Positions 1 to 10,117 are shown, counted from the first letter of the stretch. The stretch is DNA of 64,000 bases from Pelagihabitans pacificus (GCF_009371985.2 NZ_VIKU02000003.1:62001-126000); one strand, 5' to 3'. Translations and numbers: made by a program. The notes: generated from the sequence alone by a model not told the origin.

Positions 1-872
1 ATCGCCTTCATATAGGCAGCGCGGGCTTCGTGCTTCTCGGTATTCAGATACGAGCTGAATGCTACGGCCTGTACCACACCGCCATTTTCCTTCATCAATT
101 TTAACTGCTCGTCATCTAGGTTCCTACTATGGTCACAAAGTGCCCGAGCCGAGGAATGCGAAGCAATAATCGGTGCTTTCGATAAGGCGATCATCTGCTC
201 CATAGCTTTTTTGGATGGATGTGAAACGTCAATCATTATTCCCAATCTATTCATCTCATTTACAGCTTTTTTACCCAATTCACTTAAACCATCATGTAAC
301 CATAAGCTATCGGCCTCCCCTGTATTGGAATCCGAAAATTGGCTGTGGCCATTGTGTGCGAGGGAAACGTAACGGGCTCCCAAATTGTGATATCTTTCGA
401 ACTCCGAAAGGTCTTTTCCGATCGGATAAGCGTTCTCGACCCCGATCATGGCCACTTTTTTGCCAGCTGCATGTATTCTTCGTACGTCATTCGAAGTCAG
501 TGCGAGCTCAATCTGATCGGGAGCCAGCTCCTCGCAAAAACGGTGTATGGCATCGAACTTCGCCATGGCATTTTCTTTTGCCTTGGCGTAGCCATTGTCG
601 TTCAACGAATCCTGACCGGTGTATACAATTAGCCACGCAACATCCAATCCGCCTTCTTGCATTTTTGGAAGGTTCAATTGTGTTTCCAAACGTTGGGTGT
701 AATTGATGCTATCGGTAAAATTCTTCACGTTAATGTCATCATGCGTATCAATGCTTATCACTTTCGCATGGATTTTCTTTGCTTTCTCTTCTACCGATTC
801 AGCGACCTCTTTGGGAGCTTCTTGACAGGACAACGCTAATAAAATACAGAGCTGGAGGATGCGAAACTTCAT
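1..872 (-). CDS. Membrane dipeptidase (peptidase M19), lipoprotein, 3' end cut by window
   Basis: The reverse strand from the ATG at 872 reads without a stop to the window edge (about 290 residues). It starts with a short hydrophobic signal ending in a lipobox (LLALSC), so the protein should be lipid-anchored in the envelope. M19 zinc-site motifs follow in order: HDD near residue 40, a HNGHS segment, DVSHPS, and ASHSSARALCDHSRN. These match renal-dipeptidase-like enzymes that cleave dipeptides, often with D-residues at the C-terminal side. The C-terminus lies outside the window. The gene is divergent from the kinase operon starting at 1071, with about 200 bp of shared regulatory space. Confidence 0.88.
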   Translation of the reverse strand, partial: MKFRILQLCILLALSCQEAPKEVAESVEEKAKKIHAKVISIDTHDDINVKNFTDSINYTQRLETQLNLPKMQEGGLDVAWLIVYTGQDSLNDNGYAKAKENAMAKFDAIHRFCEELAPDQIELALTSNDVRRIHAAGKKVAMIGVENAYPIGKDLSEFERYHNLGARYVSLAHNGHSQFSDSNTGEADSLWLHDGLSELGKKAVNEMNRLGIMIDVSHPSKKAMEQMIALSKAPIIASHSSARALCDHSRNLDDEQLKLMKENGGVVQAVAFSSYLNTEKHEARAAYMKA

Positions 873-1070
873 ATTGTAAGAATTTTAGACCTACAAATAA
901 AGCGATTTGACAACAGAAAAAGGGCATTCGGTAACATTTAATTGTTCACTCCTGAGAATTTGAGGATTTTTAAGCCATAGGAACTTTATTGAATGTAAGC
1001 GAAATTAACAAGACGATGTAAGAAAAAGTTTTTATCCCAAATTTTACTGTATAACCAAATCAATCCCCCA

Positions 1071-2861
1071 TTGAAACCAAAAGACCTACTTGCGCAAATT
1101 ACCCACGTCGAATCGTTGCTAAACGAGTTTTCTTTTGATGAACTCAGCTCCGATGAGGCCGGTCAACTGAAAAAGTCGTTTGAATCGTTCAAACACCACC
1201 TTCAGGAAAAGGTCTTGACCCAAAATGGCATTACTTCCGAAAGCCTGAATAATTCATCTTCGCCAACCGGTAAAAGGTCTCACGATAAGCTTCAAAGGGA
1301 CAACCAAAGCGAAGCTTCCCTGTTAGTGGCCCATGTGAGTCATGAAATACGTACCCCTTTGAACGGCATAATCGGTTTTACCGATCTTTTGAAGGAAGAC
1401 AGTCTGAGCACCACACAGCTAGAACTTGTAAACGCCATTCAATCCGCTTCCTACTCGTTAATGGAAATTATTAACGAGCTTTTGGAGTATTCGAAACTAT
1501 CGGCGGGATTGGAGACTTTCGAATCTGTCCATTTCAATTTTTATGCGCTTACAAGAGACATTCTCTACCTCTGCAAAACACTTATCGTGGAGGAAAAAAT
1601 GAATCTTGAGGCCGATATCGATACCTCCATTCCGGAAGTATTGGTTGGTGATCCCGCAAAATTGAGCCAAGTATTGCTCAACCTTCTGGGCAATGCCATC
1701 AAATTCGCGCAAAAGGGTGAAATACGTCTCCGAATCGTTTTGAAAAAGCAAAAAGATGGCCAATTGCTGCTGGAATTTTTGGTCTCTGACCAAGGTATCG
1801 GCATTGGGGAGGAGGAACTCCCTTACATCTTCGATTCGTATCGACAGGTGGGGGAAAATACTTCCACAAAGTATGGGGGTACTGGCCTGGGCCTTTCCAT
1901 TGTGAAAGAAATAATTGTAAATCAAGGAGGGCATATAACGGTCGCCAGCAACTTGGGAGAAGGGACTACCTTTCGATTCGTATTGCCCTATCTCGTAGGC
2001 GATAAGTCAAAACTACCCCAAAAAGCCCTGAAAAAGGAATACCTGACCGAAGGTGCCAAACTACTTAAGGGAACCGGAATCTTGGTATTCGAGGATAATC
2101 TACTAAATCAGCGACTTATTGAACAACGCCTGAAAAAATGGGGCTGTAACATATGGATTACGGATAATTGTCAATACGGACTACATATTTTGGAAAAACA
2201 GCGAATCGATTTGGTCCTAATGGATTTGAGAATGCCCGGGATGAGTGGTTTCGATGTAACACAGCGTATACGAGAGAATGAAAATGAACGGTTACGTCAA
2301 GTACCTATTGTAGCACTCACTGCCGACTTTACCATTCAAGACAAGGAACAATCAGAACTACATGGGATTAATGACTACATCCTGAAGCCCTATAGTCCGG
2401 ATGAACTGCTTTTAAAATTGATCAAAAACAAAAGAAATATGGAGCATATCGATAACATTGAAGAAATGACCTTGACTACCGTACCCAGCCAAGACAAGGA
2501 ACGGGAGAGTTTTGATTTGGAGCCTATCCTGGGCGACTGTATGGGCGACCTGTCGTTGCTCGAAGAGTTGATCAGGCTTTACAAACAAAATGCAATCGAG
2601 TTTATCGGGGCTGCAAAGATTCATTTGGAACAACGGAATTTTGAGGAACTGGAGTTTGTATTGCACAAAATCAAGTCGGGTCTGGCGATGATGCGGACCG
2701 AAAGTCTGCACACTATCGTGTCAGAGATGCATACCTCGAGCAAAGAGGACAAGGACACCAAGCATATGGAGTTTTTATATGGATGTTTTTTGGAAGAATA
2801 TCCTATCGTCGAGAAGAAAATCGATGATGCTTTTGAAAAATTAAAGAACAATAGTAGGTAG
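1071..2861 (+). CDS. Cytoplasmic hybrid histidine kinase with receiver and Hpt domains
   Basis: 596 residues from a TTG start. There is no membrane segment; an approximately 80-residue helical N-terminus leads into HisKA with the H-box at His91 (VSHEIRTPLNG). The HATPase N-box lies near residues 200-212, then GIGIGEEE and the G2 box GGTGLGLS near 269. A receiver domain spans about 335-452 with phospho-acceptor Asp385 and Lys439. A C-terminal Hpt domain carries His532 (LHKIKSG). The full His-Asp-His relay is therefore in one protein, and the receiver encoded 6 bp downstream is the likely final acceptor. With no sensor domain in view, the input may come through the N-terminal helices or a partner protein. 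It heads the glycan operon. Confidence 0.93.
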   Translation: MKPKDLLAQITHVESLLNEFSFDELSSDEAGQLKKSFESFKHHLQEKVLTQNGITSESLNNSSSPTGKRSHDKLQRDNQSEASLLVAHVSHEIRTPLNGIIGFTDLLKEDSLSTTQLELVNAIQSASYSLMEIINELLEYSKLSAGLETFESVHFNFYALTRDILYLCKTLIVEEKMNLEADIDTSIPEVLVGDPAKLSQVLLNLLGNAIKFAQKGEIRLRIVLKKQKDGQLLLEFLVSDQGIGIGEEELPYIFDSYRQVGENTSTKYGGTGLGLSIVKEIIVNQGGHITVASNLGEGTTFRFVLPYLVGDKSKLPQKALKKEYLTEGAKLLKGTGILVFEDNLLNQRLIEQRLKKWGCNIWITDNCQYGLHILEKQRIDLVLMDLRMPGMSGFDVTQRIRENENERLRQVPIVALTADFTIQDKEQSELHGINDYILKPYSPDELLLKLIKNKRNMEHIDNIEEMTLTTVPSQDKERESFDLEPILGDCMGDLSLLEELIRLYKQNAIEFIGAAKIHLEQRNFEELEFVLHKIKSGLAMMRTESLHTIVSEMHTSSKEDKDTKHMEFLYGCFLEEYPIVEKKIDDAFEKLKNNSR

Positions 2862-2867
2862 AAAAAA

Positions 2868-3239
2868 ATGGAGAGGAAAAAACTGTTGCTGGCGGAAGAC
2901 GATGAGCTATTGGCCTCTTTATTGAGTTTCCGGCTACAAAAAGGAGGATATGAGGTTATGCACGTACCCAACGGCAAGGAAGTCAAGGAGCAGTTGGAGA
3001 TGTATTTGCCCGATATCATTGTCAGCGATATTATGATGCCCTATTTCTCGGGTATCGAGCTAATAGATTATGTTCGAAACGAACTGGGTTCGAGCATCCC
3101 TATTATCATTCTCTCCTCTGCCGGTAACGAAGAAAATGTTCTTAGTGCATTTGATCTAGGGGCGAACGATTTCATTTCGAAACCCGTGAGCCCATCAGAA
3201 CTCATGGTCCGGGTTGCCAGGGAATTGAACAAAGCCTAA
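2868..3239 (+). CDS. Single-domain response regulator (CheY-like)
   Basis: 123 residues consisting of one receiver domain and no output domain. Acidic pocket EDD at 10-12, phospho-acceptor Asp54 (VSDIMMP), switch Ser82/Ser83 and Lys104 (SKP) are all present. It lies 6 bp after the hybrid kinase and 1 bp before the HEAT-repeat gene, so it should be co-expressed with both. A stand-alone receiver normally acts by protein contact. The HEAT-repeat protein or the synthase of the same operon are the obvious candidate targets, but this is inference. Confidence 0.92.
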   Translation: MERKKLLLAEDDELLASLLSFRLQKGGYEVMHVPNGKEVKEQLEMYLPDIIVSDIMMPYFSGIELIDYVRNELGSSIPIIILSSAGNEENVLSAFDLGANDFISKPVSPSELMVRVARELNKA

Positions 3240-3240
3240 T

Positions 3241-6200
3241 TTGAAGTTAAACAACTATACATATAACGTTTATTCGCTCATCAATGCGCCAAAGATCCAT
3301 ACGGATCTTTTATGGGATCTTAGTCTACTATTTGTAGGGATTGCGGCCGTTTATTTCATCGCAATTTTTTTATTTAAAAAGAGAATTTCGGCAACATCCG
3401 CGAAAACCAAAAAATTGAAGCAGCAGATCTCCCCGATGATCAGCGAGTTTATCTTTCTTGAAGAGGATGCCACAAAAGATGAAAAAAGTAGTTACGTAAA
3501 CCTGAAAGTGGAGATTCGGGAACAGATTAAAGACGTATTTTATAGAAAGACCGTCACCGAAGTGTTGCTTGACCTGCGAAAAGACGTATCTGGAACTGCC
3601 CAGAAACGGTTATTTGAACTCTTTAAGGATCTAGAGCTACACAAAGTATCCTACCAAAAGTTAAAAAGTTGGCGTTGGGAGACCATTTCACAAGGTATCA
3701 GAGAGCTCACGCAAATGGAAGTAGTGGACTCCTATGGCTTTATTACCAAGTTCATAAACGACAAGCGGGCCACGATTCGGAAGCAGGCAGAGATTGCAGT
3801 GGTGACGCTCAGGCATGAGGGAATCAATTACTTCCTGGATACTACCAAGCATCGAATTTCAGAATGGCAACAATTGAAGTTGATGGAGGTCATCGCCAAT
3901 AAAGACGACTTTCTTCCACCAAGTTTTAAGGTCTGGCTTACCAGCAAAAACAAGTATGTGGTCCTTTTTGCATTGCGCTTGATCAAACATTACGACCAGA
4001 ACGACGCCAACAATTCAATTATTGAACTGGTAAAACATAAAAACAGCAGAATCAAGCGCGAAGCGATCGATTGTATAAAGACCTTTCACATCACTAGTGC
4101 CCTTGAAACATTGAAAACCGTTTTTTGGAAATGTAGCGCGGATATAAAGGTTATTATTTTGGACACCATTGGGGAATTGGGTTCCTCAGAGGAACTTGAT
4201 TTTCTGAATCTTATCGAAAATAAAGAAACGCATTTTTCTGTCAGAAGTAAGGCACTGGCCGCCATTAACACAATTTCTCCAGAGACTATTCTTCCCACAG
4301 AAGGTATTGTTGATACCTCTAACTATCGGATACCGGAAGATATAAAACCCACGAAGAAGGAAACGATGGAGGAATACAATTCCTTGGATGAAAACCAGGA
4401 GGAAATTGGTGATGATGGGCCGCATGATCGAGCGTTGAATAGAGAGTCTAGCTCCCTTGAAAGTCGAAGCTTACCTACTGAAATAGAGGGGGGCGAAGAA
4501 ACCGAGACAGCTCAAATGGAAACTTCTGAAATCGATGCTACCGTTGAAAACGTATCGACAATGACCCCTTTCTTGAAGGAAGAGAGGTCTCAGGCATCCG
4601 AATTAGATGAAGAAAAGGAGCTCCCAAGCACCAATAAAACCAAAAGTAAGAATGCGGTCACCCCTGGGAACAACACGGCCAAACATGATACAAAATTAGA
4701 AATGGAAGAAACAAATTTCATGAACGGGGACGAAAACGAATCGAAACCGTCCCTAGAGGGTGGAACCCCCTTATTTTCAATTGATTTTCTACCCCTGGTC
4801 GTTGATTGCAATGTCCAAAACAGTCATGGCAAGGCGCCGCAGCAACCAAACCTTATGAATATCGAGGTGTTTTTTGAAGAGATTGACAATGGGGGCATAC
4901 CTTTTCAAGAAAAGGGAAAGAAGATAAGCCCATACAGATTTGAGATAGCCGAGGAAGACATCCACTTTATTCCCCTAGTTGTTGACACTACCGAACAGCA
5001 AGAGGATGGTACTATAAATCAGGAAGAGTACCTGATGGCCATGAATGTTGTTTATGAAGAAATCCCGGCGTATGTAAGGGCGAAAGAGGATGAAGTAAAT
5101 CCGCTTGAACTCATAGTGTACTGTGAAGAGATAAAGTCGCCACAGCCTAAAAAAGGAGAAATAAATCTCTTGGATCTGGACGTATTTTATGAAGAGATAA
5201 AAATACCTGAATTGTTGACCCCAGCTACCGCAGCATCTATGAAGGAAATCGATGTGACGACCCTAACTGTGATCTATGAAGAAATCAAAGGTGTCGACTT
5301 GCACCTACCTTCCCTTTTCCAATCAAAAGAATCGATAAACATCGCCTCATTGGAGGTAGAATTCGAGGAAGTGACAGTTGCCGAGGCAAAATCATTGGAT
5401 AATATGGAGGTCATTTTTGAACCTGTCTTAATTGAAAAGGAAATAACCGAACAAGAACTACCCAACTGGCTTTTGGAAGAAATTGCCAGTCCGGTTACGG
5501 CTATCCCAAAGAAAGAGGAAATAAAGATGGAAGGCCCCGAATGGGACGCTAAGGCTTCCAAAATGATGGATGATATAGAATACTATCTAAAATATATCCC
5601 CGAACCGAAAATTTATCAAAGTGAAACTGCCGAAACGATGCAGATGTTGGATGATATCGACTTTTTCGGTGATGAACGCGAAATACCATTGCTACGGGAA
5701 CTGATGGAAATAGAAGAAAAAGAAGAGGCCCGGCTGCGGATCAAAAACATTATGTCCCGCTTTCTAGGTAACAATCCAGACCGTCTTGCAGACACCAAAG
5801 AAGATTTACAAGTTCAGGGCAGCAATCCCTACAGTATTTTCGAAGAATTCTTTCGACATTGTGATACCGAGTCAAAACTCATATTGCTCGACGAGATCGT
5901 AGCTATCGGTGATGAGAAGGAAGTTTACTTCTTGGAGCAGCTCTTGGAAGACCCGGAACCCGACATTCGTCACAAAGCCTCACAGGCATTGGCACAGTTG
6001 AAAGAACGAATGTCCGTGCCGGATAAAACGGTTACTAGGACTGAAACCACTCGGATTCAGTCAACCGCTAGCACAACGGTTGTCGAATATGAACAGTTGT
6101 TGGATGAAATGCAGATAAGGCCTCCAAAGGAATCCGATATTTTTGATATCGGATTCGAGCTTTCGGAGAATCTGGATGACCGTCCTGAATCGCTAATGGA

Positions 6201-6306
6201 TGAAGGAAATGAAGACCAGTCGGACCCTGATACCGAATCGAATACCTCTGCCTATAAGCTGTTCAAAAAATTGACCAACAGAAAAAGACCCAGACGCGAT
6301 GGATAG
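3241..6306 (+). CDS. Large acidic membrane-anchored HEAT-repeat protein
   Basis: 1021 residues from a TTG start 1 bp after the receiver gene. One transmembrane helix lies at about residues 24-46, followed by basic residues, so the long remainder is probably cytoplasmic. Helical HEAT-type repeats occupy about 130-345. An acidic, poorly conserved linker runs from about 360 to 530. Residues 540-730 contain about seven copies of a short motif of the type L-x-V-x-[FY]-E-E-I. A further HEAT segment lies near 860-935. No catalytic motif is seen. Its size, helical repeats and place between a receiver and a glycan synthase suggest a scaffold or activity switch for the synthase complex. It overlaps the next gene by 8 bp. 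Confidence 0.82.
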   Translation: MKLNNYTYNVYSLINAPKIHTDLLWDLSLLFVGIAAVYFIAIFLFKKRISATSAKTKKLKQQISPMISEFIFLEEDATKDEKSSYVNLKVEIREQIKDVFYRKTVTEVLLDLRKDVSGTAQKRLFELFKDLELHKVSYQKLKSWRWETISQGIRELTQMEVVDSYGFITKFINDKRATIRKQAEIAVVTLRHEGINYFLDTTKHRISEWQQLKLMEVIANKDDFLPPSFKVWLTSKNKYVVLFALRLIKHYDQNDANNSIIELVKHKNSRIKREAIDCIKTFHITSALETLKTVFWKCSADIKVIILDTIGELGSSEELDFLNLIENKETHFSVRSKALAAINTISPETILPTEGIVDTSNYRIPEDIKPTKKETMEEYNSLDENQEEIGDDGPHDRALNRESSSLESRSLPTEIEGGEETETAQMETSEIDATVENVSTMTPFLKEERSQASELDEEKELPSTNKTKSKNAVTPGNNTAKHDTKLEMEETNFMNGDENESKPSLEGGTPLFSIDFLPLVVDCNVQNSHGKAPQQPNLMNIEVFFEEIDNGGIPFQEKGKKISPYRFEIAEEDIHFIPLVVDTTEQQEDGTINQEEYLMAMNVVYEEIPAYVRAKEDEVNPLELIVYCEEIKSPQPKKGEINLLDLDVFYEEIKIPELLTPATAASMKEIDVTTLTVIYEEIKGVDLHLPSLFQSKESINIASLEVEFEEVTVAEAKSLDNMEVIFEPVLIEKEITEQELPNWLLEEIASPVTAIPKKEEIKMEGPEWDAKASKMMDDIEYYLKYIPEPKIYQSETAETMQMLDDIDFFGDEREIPLLRELMEIEEKEEARLRIKNIMSRFLGNNPDRLADTKEDLQVQGSNPYSIFEEFFRHCDTESKLILLDEIVAIGDEKEVYFLEQLLEDPEPDIRHKASQALAQLKERMSVPDKTVTRTETTRIQSTASTTVVEYEQLLDEMQIRPPKESDIFDIGFELSENLDDRPESLMDEGNEDQSDPDTESNTSAYKLFKKLTNRKRPRRDG
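4858..5428 (+). repeat. In-frame degenerate motif array (L-x-V-x-[FY]-E-E-I) inside the HEAT protein
   Basis: About seven copies are spaced 15-60 residues apart: IEVFFEEI, MNVVYEEI, LIVYCEEI, LDVFYEEI, LTVIYEEI, LEVEFEEV, MEVIFEPV. They alternate hydrophobic and acidic residues in a beta-like pattern. Two upstream PLVVD segments (near 4790 and 4975) look like partners of the same unit. The array looks like a set of short linear binding motifs rather than a folded enzyme. Confidence 0.7.
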
Positions 6307-7729
6307 TGGAATTTTCCAAATAATCCTGGAGTACATAAATGTCGTTTTCTTTACGTTTACGGTGGTGTTGTTTACCATGTTTACCGTCATGGGATACCTA
6401 TCTACCAGAAATTCGATTCATTATCGAAATAAAAACAGTTTTGGCGACCTTTCCAAGGTAATGGCCTCGCCGTTGGCCCCGAGTATCACCATCATTGCAC
6501 CAGCCTATAATGAGGGGTTGACGATTGTCGAAAATATTCGCTCACTCTTATCATTGCGCTATGTAAACTACGAGGTAATGGTGGTGAACGATGGGAGTAG
6601 AGACGACACGTTGGAGAAAATGATAGCAGCCTATGATCTCATAAAAGTAGAGCGGGAAATAGACCCGAATTGGAAATCAAAGCCTATTCGGGGCATTTAC
6701 AAATCGAAGCAACGTTCTTTCTCCAAACTAACGGTTATCGACAAGGAAAATGGGGGGAAATCGGATGCTTTGAATACAGGTATGGCCCTCTCCACCAATC
6801 AATATGTAGGTTGTATCGACGTAGATTGTCTTTTGTTGCCCGATGCACTACTACATGTGGTCAAATCGTTCTATCAACGATCCGGAAAACGTGTCATTGC
6901 CGTTGGCGGAGTGATTCGTGTGGCAAATTCCTGTGTGATTCAAGGTGGCCAATTGGAAGAAATTCGACTTCCGAAAAGTTGGTTGGCCAGGTTCCAATTA
7001 TTGGAATATACCCGGTCTTTTATACTGGGAAGAATGGCGTGGGGACGCATCGATAGTCTGCTTATTATTTCTGGGGCATTTGGTTTTTTTGATCGGGAAA
7101 TCGCCATGGCCGTCGGGGGTTACGATACCAATACGGTGGGTGAGGACATGGAAATTGTCTTTCGAATGCGGCGCTATATGCACGACCGAAGAATGCCCTA
7201 CACCGTCGAATATATTCCCGATTCGCTCTGCTGGACAGAGGTTCCTGAAGACCTTAAAATCTTGATAAACCAGCGAGATCGATGGGCGAGGGGTAATCTG
7301 GAAACCTTGATTACCCATAAAGATATGTTCTTTAACTCCAAATATGGTCGGCTCGGTCTTATCAGTTATCCCTATTGGTTCTTTTATGAGTGGCTGGCAC
7401 CAATACTGGAGTTTTTTGGCTTCCTCTCGATCCTTTTGTTCTATTACCTGGGTATTCTGAATTTAGACTTTTTCCTAGCCATTACGGCGGCAGTCTATAT
7501 GTATTCGGTGATGTTTTCGTTCTATGCCATTTTATGGGAAGTATATTCCTATAACGAGTATAAAAGAACCAAGGATATTTTCATCCTGATGTTCTGTGCC
7601 ATTATCGAACCCATTACCTTTCATCCTATTGTGGTATGGGCGGCGATTCGTGGTAATTATAAAAAACTGTTTAAGATTAAATCAGGTTGGGGGTCACAGG
7701 TACGAAAAGGATTTGCCAAAGCAACTTAG
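6299..7729 (+). CDS. Processive membrane glycosyltransferase, family GT2 (PgaC/BcsA-like fold)
   Basis: 476 residues. An N-terminal membrane helix (about 8-34) precedes a GT-A domain with Asp98 (VVNDGS), a DVD metal site at Asp174/Asp176, the catalytic-base motif GED at Asp283 and the processivity signature QRDRW at 325-329. Two to three C-terminal membrane helices follow from about residue 365. This is the arrangement of inner-membrane polysaccharide synthases that polymerise and extrude chains such as poly-GlcNAc. The sugar cannot be told from sequence. No PilZ domain is present, so control may come from the upstream receiver/HEAT pair rather than c-di-GMP. Its ATG overlaps the previous gene by 8 bp. 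Confidence 0.92.
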   Translation: MDSGIFQIILEYINVVFFTFTVVLFTMFTVMGYLSTRNSIHYRNKNSFGDLSKVMASPLAPSITIIAPAYNEGLTIVENIRSLLSLRYVNYEVMVVNDGSRDDTLEKMIAAYDLIKVEREIDPNWKSKPIRGIYKSKQRSFSKLTVIDKENGGKSDALNTGMALSTNQYVGCIDVDCLLLPDALLHVVKSFYQRSGKRVIAVGGVIRVANSCVIQGGQLEEIRLPKSWLARFQLLEYTRSFILGRMAWGRIDSLLIISGAFGFFDREIAMAVGGYDTNTVGEDMEIVFRMRRYMHDRRMPYTVEYIPDSLCWTEVPEDLKILINQRDRWARGNLETLITHKDMFFNSKYGRLGLISYPYWFFYEWLAPILEFFGFLSILLFYYLGILNLDFFLAITAAVYMYSVMFSFYAILWEVYSYNEYKRTKDIFILMFCAIIEPITFHPIVVWAAIRGNYKKLFKIKSGWGSQVRKGFAKAT

Positions 7730-7738
7730 AAACGTATT

Positions 7739-10081
7739 ATGAATACCAGTACGATCGATAGCTATAGCTTAAAGCATTATACCAGATTGATGATTTCATT
7801 TTTTGGGTGTCTTTTGGTGCTTTCGATTTTCCAATATAGTATCCTATACGCGAAGGGAGTTGTCGATAGTGTCATTGGCAGAAGTTTTCTGATAGCCTTG
7901 GTACATCAAATCGGGTTTACCTCGATCGTAGGCGTGCTTTTGGCTTTCCCCTTTAAGTTTTGGGAGAACTTTAGACCTAGGTACGGTTTTGTGCTTGTCT
8001 TTACGTTGCTCGGTATCTTATTGATTATCGAAGCCATGCTCATCGCCTATTTCTGTACCACCTTGGTACCCTTAGGGTCCGATATTTTGGGCTACAGTTG
8101 GGACGATATCAAAATTACGATTTCCAATTCCGGCGGATTTGCCATATCCATCTATCTTTTTATCGGAATTGTCTTCCTTATGACCCTGTTTTTCGGACTT
8201 TATAGGATTACCTCAAAGTTTTATCACAAGATCAGCGGTATGTATCCCTTTACGATTATTTTATTCAGTCTGTTCGTAGCGACGCTATTCACCGAGGGGA
8301 GGCCCATTAATCAAAACAAGACCCAATATCTGGCAGTAAACCTTTACAATAGCTCTACCGAGGATAATACGTATGTGGCCGATGTGGAGTATCCACTCAT
8401 CAAAAGACCTGAAACGCCCAATGTGCTCGGCGGGTACTTTGATCTGAAGGAGGAAAAACCCAATATCGTATTCATCATGGTCGAGGGATTGGGTCGTGAT
8501 TTTGTTGGGGAGGGTGCCGAATATGGCGGTTTCACACCTTTTCTCGATTCCCTAACGACCAAATCGTTGTATTGGGAAAACTGTTTGAGCAATACAGGAA
8601 GAACTTTTGGGGTAATTCCGTCATTATTGGGATCTCTACCCTTTGGTAAAAGCGGCTTTATGGAGCTGGAAGATTATCCCAATAAACTGACACTTTACGG
8701 CATTCTAAAAAACAATGGCTACCATACATCATTCTATCAGGGAACCAACAGTTCTTTTGATAATGTAGAGAAGTTTTTGCGTAGCGAGAACATCGATTTC
8801 ATCTTGGACAAATCAGGTTTCGGAAAGAATTATGAGTTACAGGCCGAAGATGCCGCTGGATCATCATGGGGCTATCCTGATTTGGAACTTTTCAAGAAGA
8901 GCATGAGTTTGCCGCGAAAATCGGCGCAACCCCGTATAGAGGTATATATGACGATAAGTACCCACGAACCTTTTATTCCACCAAGGGCCGAGTTTTATAC
9001 CAAGAAGGTCGATAAGATCGTAAATAACGGAAACTTTGAAAGGAAAAAGGAAAAAGTGATTAAGAACAACGATGGGGTATTCGCTAGTTTATTATATACC
9101 GACGATGCGCTGAGATGGGTTTTTGACGCTTATAAGAAACAGCCCAATTATGGGAACACCATATTTGTTATAACCGGAGATCATCGATTGATTCCAATAC
9201 CACAGAGAAACAACCTTAGCCGTTTCCACGTGCCGTTGATTATTTACAGTCCTATGTTGAAAGAGACACGGAGAATGAGTGCAGTATCCTCCCATTTCGA
9301 CGTAACCCCCACCATCTTATCGCTCTTAAACGGGAAGTACGAATTGAAAATGCCCAAAAAAGTAGCTTGGATGGGCGACGCCCTTGATATGAACGAAGCC
9401 TTTCGGTCTACCAAGGATATTCCTTTGATGCGGAATAAGAACGAACTGAAAGAATATATCAGCGGTACCAAACTTTATTCCGATGGGGATGTGTTGGAAC
9501 TGGAGGAAAACCTGAATGTAGGTTCTTCTTTCGGCGGTGGTTCCCAAGTTGAGCGGAAATTGGACAATTTCAAGTCACTGAACGCTTATGTGACTGCGAA
9601 TAACAAAATCATTCCCGATAGCTTGGCAATCTTTACCATCCAAAAAGAGAAATTCGATGAAAGCGAGATTGTATGGGTCAATAGTGTATTCAACGGGAAG
9701 AATTTTGACAAGGCCTACCTTACCGCAAAGGAATTGGCGTTTGACAAGGAATACGATAGGGCCTTGTTACTGTCACGTTTTATCTTATCCGAAGTCCCTG
9801 GACATATCGACACAAAGGTATTAATGGGCAGAATCAACGCTTGGAACGGTAGGTATGGCACCGCTATCGAAATATTGCAGGAATGCATCAACATGGTGCC
9901 CGATTATGTTGATTCGTATTCGGCCCTTTTCGATGTGTACTTCTGGTCGGGTAAGAATAAGGAGGCCTATGAACTAATAACGCTGGTCCAACAAAATAGT
10001 TCGGGAGTAGATGAAATACAGGATAAGATAGCAAGGGCGCGTAGGGAATATCGAAAAGGAAAAGTGGTAGCCGCTAAATAG
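7739..10081 (+). CDS. LtaS-like phosphotransferase (sulfatase superfamily) fused to C-terminal TPRs
   Basis: 780 residues. Four to five membrane helices fill about 1-190. An alkaline-phosphatase/sulfatase fold follows, with a metal ligand in IVFIMVEG, candidate nucleophile Thr289 (GRTFG), STHEPF and the metal motif TGDHR. Enzymes of this group move phosphoglycerol from phosphatidylglycerol, or phosphoethanolamine, onto glycans. After about residue 620 the chain continues into at least three TPR-like helix pairs (GKNFDKAYLTAKEL, GRYGTAIEILQECI and similar), absent from classical LtaS. The TPRs resemble those of the next gene product, hinting at docking between them. The start lies 9 bp after the synthase. 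Real lipoteichoic acid is not expected in a Gram-negative organism. Confidence 0.87.
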   Translation: MNTSTIDSYSLKHYTRLMISFFGCLLVLSIFQYSILYAKGVVDSVIGRSFLIALVHQIGFTSIVGVLLAFPFKFWENFRPRYGFVLVFTLLGILLIIEAMLIAYFCTTLVPLGSDILGYSWDDIKITISNSGGFAISIYLFIGIVFLMTLFFGLYRITSKFYHKISGMYPFTIILFSLFVATLFTEGRPINQNKTQYLAVNLYNSSTEDNTYVADVEYPLIKRPETPNVLGGYFDLKEEKPNIVFIMVEGLGRDFVGEGAEYGGFTPFLDSLTTKSLYWENCLSNTGRTFGVIPSLLGSLPFGKSGFMELEDYPNKLTLYGILKNNGYHTSFYQGTNSSFDNVEKFLRSENIDFILDKSGFGKNYELQAEDAAGSSWGYPDLELFKKSMSLPRKSAQPRIEVYMTISTHEPFIPPRAEFYTKKVDKIVNNGNFERKKEKVIKNNDGVFASLLYTDDALRWVFDAYKKQPNYGNTIFVITGDHRLIPIPQRNNLSRFHVPLIIYSPMLKETRRMSAVSSHFDVTPTILSLLNGKYELKMPKKVAWMGDALDMNEAFRSTKDIPLMRNKNELKEYISGTKLYSDGDVLELEENLNVGSSFGGGSQVERKLDNFKSLNAYVTANNKIIPDSLAIFTIQKEKFDESEIVWVNSVFNGKNFDKAYLTAKELAFDKEYDRALLLSRFILSEVPGHIDTKVLMGRINAWNGRYGTAIEILQECINMVPDYVDSYSALFDVYFWSGKNKEAYELITLVQQNSSGVDEIQDKIARARREYRKGKVVAAK

Positions 10082-10117
10082 GAAGCAACAGCGGCGTTGG
10101 CAATTTTAAACTATAAC

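Noticed and set aside
7739-10081. True lipoteichoic acid synthase
   Set aside because: All other features are Gram-negative; the fold transfers phosphoglycerol or phosphoethanolamine to other glycans, so LTA itself is not implied.
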